Below, piece by piece: positions 21,991 through 30,607 of a DNA stretch of 64,000 nt. The DNA lies in assembly GCA_963691705.1 (NCBI GenBank), contig OY829539.1:26396407-26460406 (forward strand). The letters are read 5' to 3'. Origin of the DNA: Viola odorata. Taxonomy: Eukaryota > Streptophyta > Magnoliopsida > Malpighiales > Violaceae. Made by a program: the position numbers and the translations under genes. Within the stretch, counting starts at the first letter, position 1, and every line of letters begins with the position of its first letter. The notes beneath the pieces were generated by a model, which saw nothing but the letters and a program-made list of their open reading frames with translations, was not told where the DNA came from and did no database searches.

Positions 21991-22380
21991 TCAAGCCCGA
22001 GACCCGGCGTCATTGTCGTCGTCCACCAGCAGGGTAGGGACATCCCTCAGGGCTTCCTCCACCGAAGTTAACTTGGAAACAGTGTTCCTCATGCTCTTCA
22101 GGCAGCAGTTCAGCAGATCCTTCCTCTGCTACAGCGTGGCGATAGTTACTTCGATGCGGCAGGCGGCGACGGCCAGCTTGGAGACATTCCCGATGGGGTT
22201 AAAGTCCTCCATGGTAGCAGACCCAATCCTGGCCTGAATTGGAGCCATCATTCCCCGAAGCTCCAGGGTATCCTCGCTGAACTTCGTCATCATATTCTCC
22301 AGAAAACTGATGTCACCCTCAGTAAGATTTTTGAGGGTCAGAGCCTTGGAGATCAGAAAGTTTCTAGTGAGATCTTCCAT
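21991..22380 (-). pseudogene. Antisense gene 4 of element A: 130 codons with one TAG
   Basis: The frame starts at ATG 22380 (MEDLTRNFLISKALTLKN) and ends at TGA 21991-21993, with one internal TAG at 22129-22131. Element B has a homologue (MDELTKNFLISKALTMKN, 29838 downward). The protein is mainly helical in appearance, with an acidic C-terminus (LVDDDNDAG). No family is recognised. In A the stop replaces the first glutamine of a Gln-Gln pair; in B the second glutamine is replaced. It is the antisense gene closest to the 3' LTR. Confidence 0.6.
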
Positions 22381-22437
22381 GAGAAAATGGCAAATGAGGG
22401 GCAAAAAGAATGCGAAGAATATGCAGAAAAGGATCGT

Positions 22438-22445
22438 ATTTATAG
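22438..22445 (-). promoter_or_regulatory. TATA box for antisense gene 4 (element A)
   Basis: The minus strand reads GATCTATAAATACG, about 60 bp upstream of the ATG at 22380. In element B GTCTATAAATTG lies about 65 bp upstream. Confidence 0.65.
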
Positions 22446-22583
22446 ATCCAGGGCAATAGCTGCGCGCTAGGGCGTGCTCCTTGAAAATCGAGTCGTACCG
22501 TTATCCTAAAACAATTAGAGGGAAGGGTTACCACGGAACTCCTGACGGACACCCGAGATGCTCGAGTAGAGTATATATCGGAG

Positions 22584-22754
22584 AGCGTAAGACCTTACAA
22601 CTTGTAGGCTGCCTACAACGTGAAACCGCGTTGATATTACAGGTAGCTCCTAGCAGCGTAAAATTGCGTCAATATCACCGGTAGCTATGGCGTAAGACCG
22701 CACAAACTGTAAGCGGCTCCTGGCGTAAGACCACGACAATGTTACGGGCAGCTT
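22584..22754. repeat. Five degenerate 33-38 bp tandem units near the 3' end of element A
   Basis: Units start near 22584, 22617, 22655, 22690 and 22723, each beginning GCGTAAGACC or a variant and ending in a GGTAGCTCC-like string. Element B lacks this array, which partly explains why the interval between antisense gene 4 and the LTR is ~765 bp in A but ~200 bp in B. Confidence 0.75.
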
Positions 22755-23116
22755 ACCGCATGGCCAGACCCCACGAGTTTGGAGAGAACGGCGACATCAA
22801 AAACACCCCGACATGAGTGGGTGAAAACCCCTAAGGGTAGCTAGTACTTGTCGCCCCATGTTATTTCGCTAACATTACAGAACTATATTTAAGAATGTGC
22901 AGGAAAGACTCGGACATATCTCTCACATAATGATAGCAGAAGCTTCAGAGAGGACTTGCGCTATCAAACAATCCCACTTACTAGCTTTGTTATCGCGTGT
23001 CCGGTACAATGGAACTAACAAAGGAATCCGGAAAACTCGGTTATTTTTCCCGAAGCTGACACGGCGTAAAAGGAGTGATGATTCCTTCTGAGGACAAGAG
23101 AGGCAGCCCTTGATGA

Positions 23117-23145
23117 ACACTCGGGCTCATTTTCAGTTGGGCTTA
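23117..23145 (+). other. Conserved sequence immediately before the 3' LTR of element A (no polypurine tract)
   Basis: ACACTCGGGCTCATTTTCAG continues to TTGGGCTTA directly against the LTR and is the same before the 3' LTR of element B. The expected polypurine tract is absent here. The nearest purine-rich run (GAGGACAAGAGAGG, ~23091-23104) ends about 40 bp further upstream. Confidence 0.8.
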
Positions 23146-23678
23146 TGATAAAAATTAAGGAAACGCCAAGGGTATAATCGTCTTCCTACCTCCAGTCAAA
23201 ACCATTTTCCTGTAGACCTTGACTAAAAGACGGCACCCGGCTGCCGCCCCCGTTAGGCCAAGGATCCTGGGATGGTCGACATCAGCGAAGGGGGAGACCT
23301 ACACGGCGTCATCCCATCCCAGGAACCCCGACAACGACATATTGGCGATATCCCACTAGCGATATCCTCCTACTAACGCCATCCTGTACGGTCTAGCTGA
23401 CGTCATCCGGGGCGTTATCTCCCCTTGATAACCCCCACCCCTGGGGGTAACGACCTTCTTCTCTCCAGCTATAAATACCCCACATTTATAGATCGAGGGT
23501 AAGAGAAAATTCTCTACTAGAATCTCTGCCAAATTTCATAATCTTACTAACTTAAGCATCGGAGTGTCTACGCCGGAGCCCCCCCTCTGGCGCTTTGCAG
23601 GTATCGCGGACAGCAGCCACGGTGACTCCGGACAGCCATAATCCTCATTCCACCCCCGAAGAAACTCGAATCTTATCA
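23146..23678 (+). repeat. 3' LTR of element A
   Basis: 533 bp, starts TGATAAAAATTAAGG, ends TTATCA, followed by the AGCTT duplication. TATA box at 23470-23477. About 21 differences from the 5' LTR. Confidence 0.96.
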
Positions 23679-23683
23679 AGCTT
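23679..23683. repeat. Target-site duplication of element A, right copy (AGCTT)
   Basis: Identical to 5386-5390. Confidence 0.95.
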
Positions 23684-25200
23684 GAATACGAAGGTTCTCT
23701 ACCCCGTAATTATACATAAGGGCCTCCGACATGACTGCCCCATCTTCCTTCAAGTACCAACGGCTCTTCTCGGCAGAAAGAGCAAGCTCGGCAGATATCT
23801 CAGCATTCCTCTGCCTCTCCCGACCTAACTCGGCTTCCTCCTGAGAAAGGCGTTCGTTCAAAGCAATACCCTTATGTTTCTCCTCCTCTAAGGCAAGCCT
23901 AACAGCTTCCACCTCCTGCTTTGCAGTCGCCACCTCCCGCTTAGCAGTCGCTGCCTCCCGCTTAGCAGTCTCTGATTCTTATTTGGCAGCGGTAAGGGCG
24001 TCCAGGAGGCCCTAACGCTTAGACATCAGCTTATCTATCTCCCCTTGCCCGTCTGCCGTCACTCTGGCATTTTCCTCGTCCATGTAATGGAGATGGCAGA
24101 AGGAAGAAAACACTTGAGAACGGAGGAAGTTTATGCGCTCCTGTTGACTCTTAGCCACAAAGGCATCCCTCTCTCTTTGAAGAAACATCATCTCAGCCGC
24201 CAGGAAGGAGGTAGACGCGAGGATAGCGTCATTGCTAGCATCCGCCGGAAATTGCAGAGCGTTATCTCTAAAAGAGCGCAAGTCAATCTGGTGAGTAGGG
24301 AGGACGGGAGGAAGATATAAAGTGGCGCCAGCCATCAAGTTGGGAACAGGGTCGCCCCTCGCGACGGCAGGCGGAGACATCGAAACGAAAAGTAGAGTAG
24401 AGGGAGAAGGAGGGCGGCTGTTGGAGCCTCCCATGTTAGGAACAAAAGCCCCTCCCCGCCAAGCGCTCCAAGATTAAGAGCGTTCGAGTTAAAGCCTGCA
24501 GCAACGGAAGTAGAATAGAGCGGAGAATCACCAAAAGTGTGAGGATCGCCGCCGAAACTAGCGCCTTGCGATTGCTCGACAGACGCACCACCGCCCCCAA
24601 GGGTCGTCAGAGGAGGATTAGCGGTAGACGACGAAGGGCTATTTTGAAGCTCATAACAAGCCTTCTTCTTACGCTCTATGAGGGACTCCGCGATAGACAT
24701 ACCGCCTTGAGTTTCCAAGTAAAGGGCTTCAGCGAGCTATCTTCATAATGGGGGGATATCGATATCACCCCCTTACGAGAGTACAACTGGAAAATATTAT
24801 GAAGTAATGCTAAAGAGGGGGATTCAATCCCTTTGAATCGGCACAATGCTAGAAAGGCACTAACAACGCAAATCGCATTAGGGCTCAACTGCGCCGAAGC
24901 CAAGTCGGAATCAGCTAGCAACAGTTTCAAGAGCGGATCAAGGGGAAGCTGAAACCCATAATCAAACAATTTAGCATACAACATTCTACTATTACCAGCT
25001 AAAGGACTGTTCAGGCGGAGCGATTCAGAAGCAACATGCACGGGATAATCCTTAGGGAACCGAACACTAGACTCGGCCAATTTGCGATGAATTAAAGGCA
25101 GAGTATAGAGAGAAGTGGGTGTATTATCAATTTTTTCTTCCCCAACAGACCTTTGAGGATCTCCTTCCTCAGCAGATTTCTTAGAACGAGTCTTAGCCAT
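23684..25200 (-). pseudogene. Antisense gene 1 of element B, deleted, frameshifted and split
   Basis: Starts at ATG 25200 (MAKTRSKKSAEE). Exon 1 keeps the Transposase_28-like core (LRLNSPLAGNSRMLYAKLF, DYGFQLPLDPLL, ALCRFKGIESPSLALL). Compared with element A, the end of exon 1 and the whole of exon 2 are missing: after FTWKL (~24715) the sequence passes directly into exon 3-like sequence (IAESLIERKKKACYEL). A frameshift near 24440-24470 and stops near 24000 follow, then a coiled coil (EVEAVRLALEEEKHKG). Element A interrupts the last exon at 23683; the final codons are at 5281-5390. Confidence 0.78.
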
Positions 25201-25369
25201 GACCAACAAAAAGAAGAAAGAAAGAGAAAGAAAGGGCGTGTGTACCTTCGCAAAAGAAAACACCAGGAGTCCCAGACCAGAAAAGAAGGAGCGGCGCGAG
25301 TTATTTTCCAGAAGGTAACAACGGACGAGAAAGGAGATTAAAAGAGAAAGAGGAGATAGGGAAAACATT

Positions 25370-25375
25370 ATATAT
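25370..25375 (-). promoter_or_regulatory. TATA box for antisense gene 1 (element B)
   Basis: Minus strand AGGGTTATATATAATG, about 170 bp upstream of the ATG at 25200, matching the spacing in element A. Confidence 0.65.
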
Positions 25376-25546
25376 AACCCTGAGAGGGTAAAAAGGCACG
25401 ACCAGTTAACAACTGACACATGGTGAAGCGGCGTGACAAAGAGCGTGGCACGCGCGAGAAGACGTAAGTTTTAAAACGATGATGAAACGCTTCAGCACTC
25501 GCATCTCCCTAGAAGGCGCTTGCTTCAAACGCCTCTCCGTGAGAAT

Positions 25547-25556
25547 GACACGTGTC
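25547..25556. promoter_or_regulatory. G-box palindrome GACACGTGTC upstream of antisense gene 1 (B)
   Basis: Identical ten-base palindrome to 18162-18171, about 175 bp upstream of the TATA box. Confidence 0.6.
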
Positions 25557-25904
25557 TTTCCTCATCATTACTCTTCAAATCGCATTAATTAGGGATTTGC
25601 AGCATTTAATGACCTAAAAAGCAGTGCTAGCCTCACCGCGCGACCTCACGAAACGGCGCGACAGTACAGAGAGGCTAACGAAGAATGAGTAACAGCAACA
25701 ATACAATGAATCAAACGGTGCGATAAAGGCTGCATGGCGTCAGCATTATTACAGAAAGAACGATGTCAAATGATTTTCCAGGGAAGAATAAAAGAAATAC
25801 AGATAGCGAATGGAATAACAATCAAGGGGGAGATTTAGGAATTTGCTGCGGCACTCGAGCCACCCCTCGGGGGAAAATGTTGTGCACCCCCACCACCGTT
25901 GTCG

Positions 25905-28025
25905 TCAGTCCTCTCCCTCCGGGGCAGACGAACCATTCCTACTTTCGCTAACCTCGTCCATCACGCCAGAAACATAGTCAGCAACCTGGGCCGAATCAGA
26001 AGAGTCACCCTTAAAGTGGGCTGTGAATCCAGAGGTGAAGGCTTCCAAGACCTTTTTTTTCCACCACTCCATTTTCAGAGGTGTCCTGGCAAACTCCTCA
26101 TCTCGAGCCAGCATCTCTTCACGAAGAAGGAGATTTTTCTTCTTTTCCAACGCTAACTCTGCCTCCAGAACCTCAACCTTCGCTTTCCCTGCGGATCTCT
26201 CTCTGCTTAGCTCCTTTCGTGACTCGTCATGGAGACGTGTTAGCAACCTCACTTGGTCCGCCGTTCGGTCAAGCTGCACCTTTTGAGCGCATATCGCGCT
26301 AGAAAAGTTTCGCAATTCATGGTCATGAACTTCGAACAGATAGTTCAGATGGCGGAAGATATCCAGAGAGTCATTAATAATATGCCGGTGGCGGGCCTTC
26401 AGAGAAAGTTGAAGAAATTTCTCTTTCTCTTCGCGGGAACTCATCATTTCCCCTATCAAGGGTGCGGTAAACTCATCTCTAGTAAAAGGATTGGACACCC
26501 CGACAGCGCGGAGACCGTCAAAACAGAACCCTGTCAAGTTCATACGATAGTTCGGGGTCCCGTTAGGGCCGTCATAAGAAAGATTGACTGTTGGAGTTGA
26601 AGAAGAACCCTCAGTAATCACATTCGAGACAGGAGTAAAGAACAATTGCGGAAGGGCTTTAGGCGCCAACTCAGCAACTGAATCTGCAGCGGAAGACGTG
26701 ACCACTACATCGGGAATACAGTGAGAAATTGGAGAATTATGAGTGTTAGCTGTAGGAAGAGAGCCTATCATCGGTGGGGTTCCCGCCTCGGTAGAACGGG
26801 TGGCAGTCGACACCTCAGTGATCTTCACCGTCTGAGAAGTACTTGCCTTGGACGAAACAACAGGTATGGAAGCAGCCGTCACACTAACAGAAGAAACTCC
26901 GGTAGCCCGTCCACTCGTGTTTGCTCGAAGCTTTTTCCGGTAAGAGGAAGAAGCATGGCGGAGGTCTGGTTTAACATCCATATCCTCGTCGTCACTATCA
27001 AATACCCTTGTTATGGGTCGGCTTGAGTCTGTTCTCCCGCGACAATCTGGTAGCCAATTCTTGATGAAACGAGAAGCTCGGACAGAGCCGCCGAGCCTTC
27101 GCCCTCCCCGAGCGACTGTCTTGGTCCTTCCCCTCTAGGGCCGAGTGCTTTGGCGATTAGAGCCTTCGGTAGGGGGAGAGGCTGGTAAAGTTTGGAGCGG
27201 CGTTACATTCAAAGGAGCGTCAGCATTACCAGGTGATTGACCGTCGGTGTCTCCTGAAAAAGAAACGTGTTAGGACAAGGAACGAATGCAAAAGAAAATG
27301 CGAGAAAAGACAGACTCACCCATAACGCACTCCTCCAGAGGCTTGGACAAAGCAAATTCGCGGATACGATAGCAGGTATCCACGTCCAACAAGGCGTTAG
27401 CCTGCTCTAGCTCAGTTCTGGTCAGTACCGTGGGATTTGTCCAAAGGGGGCCTATGAGCTCCTGGTTAAAGTTAATGCGCCACAAACGGGACGGTAGCTC
27501 GAGAACGAAGAAACTACTTTTCCAGTCAGCCACACCCCTCTCAAAGTCGCGAAACCTCTGCCAGAACGACTGCACGAATGCGTCATCCCATCGAGGAGTG
27601 ATGTCGATTAAACAATTGTGACAATTCATACTAAAGAATTTGCGAAATAAATTGAGGGATGGGGTGAGAATGTTCTTCAACTCGCAAGCGCGAAGAAAGG
27701 CATAAACCCCACACCAGGAAGAAGGGGTTATCTGGGCAGGATTAAGGTTGTGCTCCCGCAGCATCGTTAGTATTGAATCATGGATGGGAAAGTGAAAACC
27801 ATAGAGGAACATCTTAAAGTAAAGTAGCCTACAGAAACCCCACGCTGGATTATGAAGCCGCATGTAGCTTTCAGGAACAAAGGGTTCATATCCGGGGGGA
27901 AAGGTAATACCGTGTTCCTCCAGTTCGGCCCTTAGAACCACATCGCACGTAAAAACACTGGGTAATTGTGCGACCTCTGGATCCACGAGTCTCTAGAGAA
28001 CCTGGCGGGGCCTATTCCTAACCAT
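25905..28025 (-). pseudogene. Antisense gene 2 of element B, two exons with two stops
   Basis: Exon 1 is 27320-28025 (ATG at 28025, MVRNRPRQVL) and exon 2 is 25905-27253. They are joined by a 66-bp GTGAGT...CAG intron that keeps the frame; total 685 codons including the end. Only two in-frame stops are seen: TAG at codon 11 of exon 1 and TAG at about 27135 in exon 2. Exon 1 has the shared domain (MRLHNPAWGFCRLLYFKMF, SWCGVYAFLRACELKN, IDITPRWDDAFVQSFWQR). Exon 2 has basic TKTVARGGRR, an acidic SDDEDMD, a Ser/Thr/Pro-rich stretch and a coiled coil at ~26050-26280. The copy is much better preserved than its counterpart in element A. Confidence 0.78.
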
Positions 28026-28206
28026 AATAAACCAGCAAATAGGAAATCTGAAAGGATTGAAGTGGTACCTTAAAAGGGAAGATTTACGGGTGACTCGGCA
28101 GACGACGACGGGCGACCAGGAAGTTCTTCTGAGAAAAAGACGAAGGAAGACGAAAGAGAAAATTTGAAGCAAGGGCAAAAAGTGTTGGAAAGAGAAAATG
28201 GTCCCT

Positions 28207-28213
28207 TCTTAAA
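28207..28213 (-). promoter_or_regulatory. TATA-like box for antisense gene 2 (element B), with G-box at 28279-28286
   Basis: Minus strand CCCTTTAAGAAGGG, about 185 bp upstream of the ATG at 28025, the same spacing as in element A. CCACGTGG lies about 70 bp further upstream. Confidence 0.45.
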
Positions 28214-28524
28214 GGGTTAAATGCCACCGCATTAATTGAACTACCAACCATGCTGAGACGCGTGTAAAAAGAAGTTGGCCACGTGGAAACATATTAAAGG
28301 AATCTAAAAAGAGAAGTTATTCGTCGCGATTCCCCAAATGGCGACAAAGTTGACCCAGTCAAATAATCACGAAACGGTTACCTCAGCAAGGCTAACCCCT
28401 CGCGTTAGCTACCAACAAGACCAACACGTTGACGGAAAGATAATGACAAAGAGAAAAAGATAGAAAGCATTACTTTATTCATAAGATGCCAAAAGGCATA
28501 TACAGTATGCCTAACATAAGGGCA

Positions 28525-28947
28525 CTAATCCTCATCGGGCCAGTAGATGCCATAGTGATAAACCCCGTCGTCATCCAGGAACGACATCTTCTCGTTAGCG
28601 GGTGGAAAGGGCTCATCCACTCCCCTCTCCAGGCCGAGCCCTGACGGGCCTGACTTTTCCTTGGTAAATGACACTACCGTTCCAACACCAGCATCGATGG
28701 AGGAAGTTTTCTCCAGCGAACAATCAGGCAAAGGAAAGCGTTTGCTACCCTCCCGAGTAGCAGAGCCAGAAGAATCAAAAGGCGCAATGGACACCTTGGA
28801 GGTTTTCTCCCTCCGCCTCTTGCGGTCCTTTCGACGGGCTGGCGGCCTCCATGGTGGCGACGGAGGAGGATGATCTGAGTCCGGCAAAGTCGGAGGGGTT
28901 GGCAGGGAGTCTCGATCCGCGGTACCCAAAAAGTAGAAATCTGCCAT
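28525..28947 (-). CDS. Antisense gene 3 of element B: small basic/acidic protein, 140 aa
   Basis: Uninterrupted frame from ATG 28947 (MADFYFLGTADRD) to the stop at 28525. Like its homologue in element A it has a Pro/Ser-rich N-terminus (TLPDSDHPPPSPP), a basic cluster (ARRKDRKRRREKTSK) and an acidic C-terminus ending YHYGIYWPDED. An upstream extension to 29121 is open but starts before the TATA-like box, so I use the internal ATG, which matches MADSYD in element A. Function unknown. Conservation of both ends and length in two diverged elements argues that it is a real gene. Confidence 0.65.
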   Translation of the reverse strand: MADFYFLGTADRDSLPTPPTLPDSDHPPPSPPWRPPARRKDRKRRREKTSKVSIAPFDSSGSATREGSKRFPLPDCSLEKTSSIDAGVGTVVSFTKEKSGPSGLGLERGVDEPFPPANEKMSFLDDDGVYHYGIYWPDED

Positions 28948-29015
28948 TCGATTCACAAATGAGTAAAAAAGAAAGAAGAAGATGAAGATGAACGGAAAAA
29001 GGGAAAGTAACTCCC

Positions 29016-29022
29016 TTAAATA
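29016..29022 (-). promoter_or_regulatory. TATA-like box for antisense gene 3 (element B)
   Basis: Minus strand GGCTATTTAAGGGAG, about 72 bp upstream of the ATG at 28947. Confidence 0.5.
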
Positions 29023-29268
29023 GCCAAGGAGGCGCTCCGATCCTCTCGCGTGCCCCTGAAAAACAATTAAGGTGCCTGGGAAAAGTAACCATAATTGCAG
29101 AATCCGATCCGGCACAGGCATACCCGCTCGTTAATTGCGCCAATCAGAGGGCACCAAAAAACCGCCCAATCACTTACCCCTGGGAAGGCGGCCCAGAAAA
29201 CAGTTGAAGCAGAACATTCATTGCCGATTCCCGGGACATAACCACTGCAGTACTGTGTCCCGAGGAAG

Positions 29269-29288
29269 ACTCATTTTTGGTTGGGCTT
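29269..29288. repeat. Internal copy of the pre-LTR motif (element B)
   Basis: ACTCATTTTTGGTTGGGCTT, between antisense genes 3 and 4, as in element A. Confidence 0.65.
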
Positions 29289-29455
29289 ACAACGAATGCC
29301 TCCAACTAACACAACAAGAAATCAAACAAGGAAAAAGAAGACTTGATGGTGATAGAAACAACCATTTATTTATTTATGGCCTGAACAGCCTTAGCGTCTA
29401 GACGCATGTACAAGAAAGCATAAGAAAAAGAAACAAGAGGAAGAGAAGACAGCGG

Positions 29456-29838
29456 TCAAGCGTTGGACCCAGCGTCTTCCTCCCCTGGCACGACGGGAAC
29501 CTCCCTCAAGGCGTCAGCAACGGAGGTCAGTTCGGCAGAACAGACCCTTATACCCTTCAAGCAGCAGGCCAGTAAGTCCTTCCTCTACTGCAGCATAGAA
29601 GCAACCACCTCGATGCGGGAAGTGGTGGCGGCCAACTTCGCCAAGCTCTCCAAAGGACTGAAATCCCCAAAGATATTCCCAGCTGCCTAGACAGAATGGG
29701 GGTTGACATTCCTTGCAATTCCAGGACATCCTCCGAGGTCTTGGTGATCATCCTCTATAGGAATTCGATGTCACCTTCAGTGAGGTTCTTCATGGTCAAA
29801 GCTTTGGAGATCAGGAAATTTTTGGTCAGCTCATCCAT
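29456..29838 (-). pseudogene. Antisense gene 4 of element B, stops and a frameshift
   Basis: Begins at ATG 29838 (MDELTKNFLISKALTMKN), homologous to 22380 in element A. It is broken by a TAG after about 27 codons, a frameshift around 29680-29700 and a TAG at 29585-29587. It regains the expected end (EEDAGSNA-like) before TGA at 29456. Function unknown. Confidence 0.6.
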
Positions 29839-29900
29839 GGTGAAAATATAAGAGGAAAAAGCGAAAAAGATGTGAGAAACTTACACGGAGGAAAGCTTCA

Positions 29901-29907
29901 ATTTATA
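29901..29907 (-). promoter_or_regulatory. TATA box for antisense gene 4 (element B)
   Basis: Minus strand GTCTATAAATTG, about 65 bp upstream of the ATG at 29838. Confidence 0.6.
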
Positions 29908-30039
29908 GACTCAGAAGAACGACGGTCAGGGCAGGCCCATTTCCTAACAAAGAGCTACTCCGGCATATAGAAGACCGATAAACCGAAGAGGGAGCGTTAG
30001 CCCTTGGTAAACACTCGGGCTCATTTTCAGTTGGGCTTA

Positions 30040-30607
30040 TGATAACAATACGCCTAACGACAAGGGTATTTTTGTCTCATACCCCGCGGGGAGAGAAAAT
30101 GGTTGTTGTTCCTACCGTCACGGCAGCATCGAGGCTACCGTCTCTCCCTAGGAGATTGACACCGGGATGGTCGACGTCAACGGGGGGTCCCGCACGCCAC
30201 TTTGTGATGACCAAAGGGGATATCCCGTCCTAGTGTAAACCGAGCGTCTTGAGAAGAACGTAGCCGTTACCTTGCCTAGGTAACAGCTACCCCCACACCT
30301 AACGCCACCATGGCATATCGTACCATGGGAGAACTATAACCCCTGACGGGAGCGATAGCCCATAGTAATCCAAACTACGCAGAAATGCTCTTTTTCGCCT
30401 ATAAATACCTCCACCACGAAGGAGGAAGGTAAGCAGAATTCGCTGGCCCAAGCTCTGCCATTCTTACCACTTATACTAACTTAAGCATCGGAGTGTTTAT
30501 GCTAGAGACCCCCTCCGGCGTATTGCAGGTACATCGGACCACCGCGGACACTGAATCCGAGGAGCCCTTTCCCCTTCTACCCTTCGGCAACAGACAAATT
30601 CTTATCA
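30040..30607 (+). repeat. 3' LTR of element B
   Basis: 568 bp, TGATAACAATACGCC...AATTCTTATCA. It shares its ends, TATA region (30400-30407) and the ACTTAAGCATCGGAGTGT segment with the LTRs of element A but is otherwise diverged, so B is a different subfamily. Confidence 0.9.
30400..30407 (+). promoter_or_regulatory. TATA box of element B 3' LTR
   Basis: TATAAATA in CGCCTATAAATACCTCC, at the same relative place as in the LTRs of element A. Confidence 0.7.

Larger units (their letters stand above)
5391..23678 (+). mobile_element. Complete Tat-lineage Ty3/gypsy retrotransposon (element A), 18.3 kb
   Basis: LTRs at 5391-5922 and 23146-23678 are bounded by TGATAA...TTATCA and by the AGCTT duplication. 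Inside are a primer-binding region, gag (interrupted by a solo LTR), pol, a seven-unit tandem array, four antisense genes and a second small repeat array. I count about 21 substitutions and one indel between the two LTRs by eye (~4%), so insertion is fairly recent, roughly one to three million years at commonly used plant rates (inference). Gag-pol carries a frameshift and three stops, so the copy is not autonomous now. Confidence 0.96.
23684..30607 (+). mobile_element. Outer Tat-lineage retrotransposon (element B), right part
   Basis: Continuation of the element begun at 1-5390. It contains the rest of antisense gene 1, antisense genes 2, 3 and 4 in the same order and strand as in element A, and the 3' LTR (30040-30607). 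The LTR ends TTATCA and the next five bases, GGAAC, are the predicted right target duplication; the left copy would lie outside the window. Confidence 0.88.

Noticed and set aside
23595..23828. Plus-strand frame across the 3' LTR border of A
   Set aside because: It spans the junction of two unrelated sequences and has no counterpart at the 5' LTR.
27270..27986. Start of antisense gene 2 (B) at 27986
   Set aside because: That codon is GTG; the ATG at 28025 with the matching TATA spacing is preferred, although one TAG then lies in the frame.
28525..29121. Longer 198-codon version of antisense gene 3 (B)
   Set aside because: The upstream 58 codons precede the TATA-like box and have no counterpart in element A.
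15437..29838. Minus-strand genes as a separate element inserted in reverse orientation
   Set aside because: The same block occupies the same place in both A and B, between the tandem array and 3' LTR, with no flanking duplications or terminal repeats of its own.
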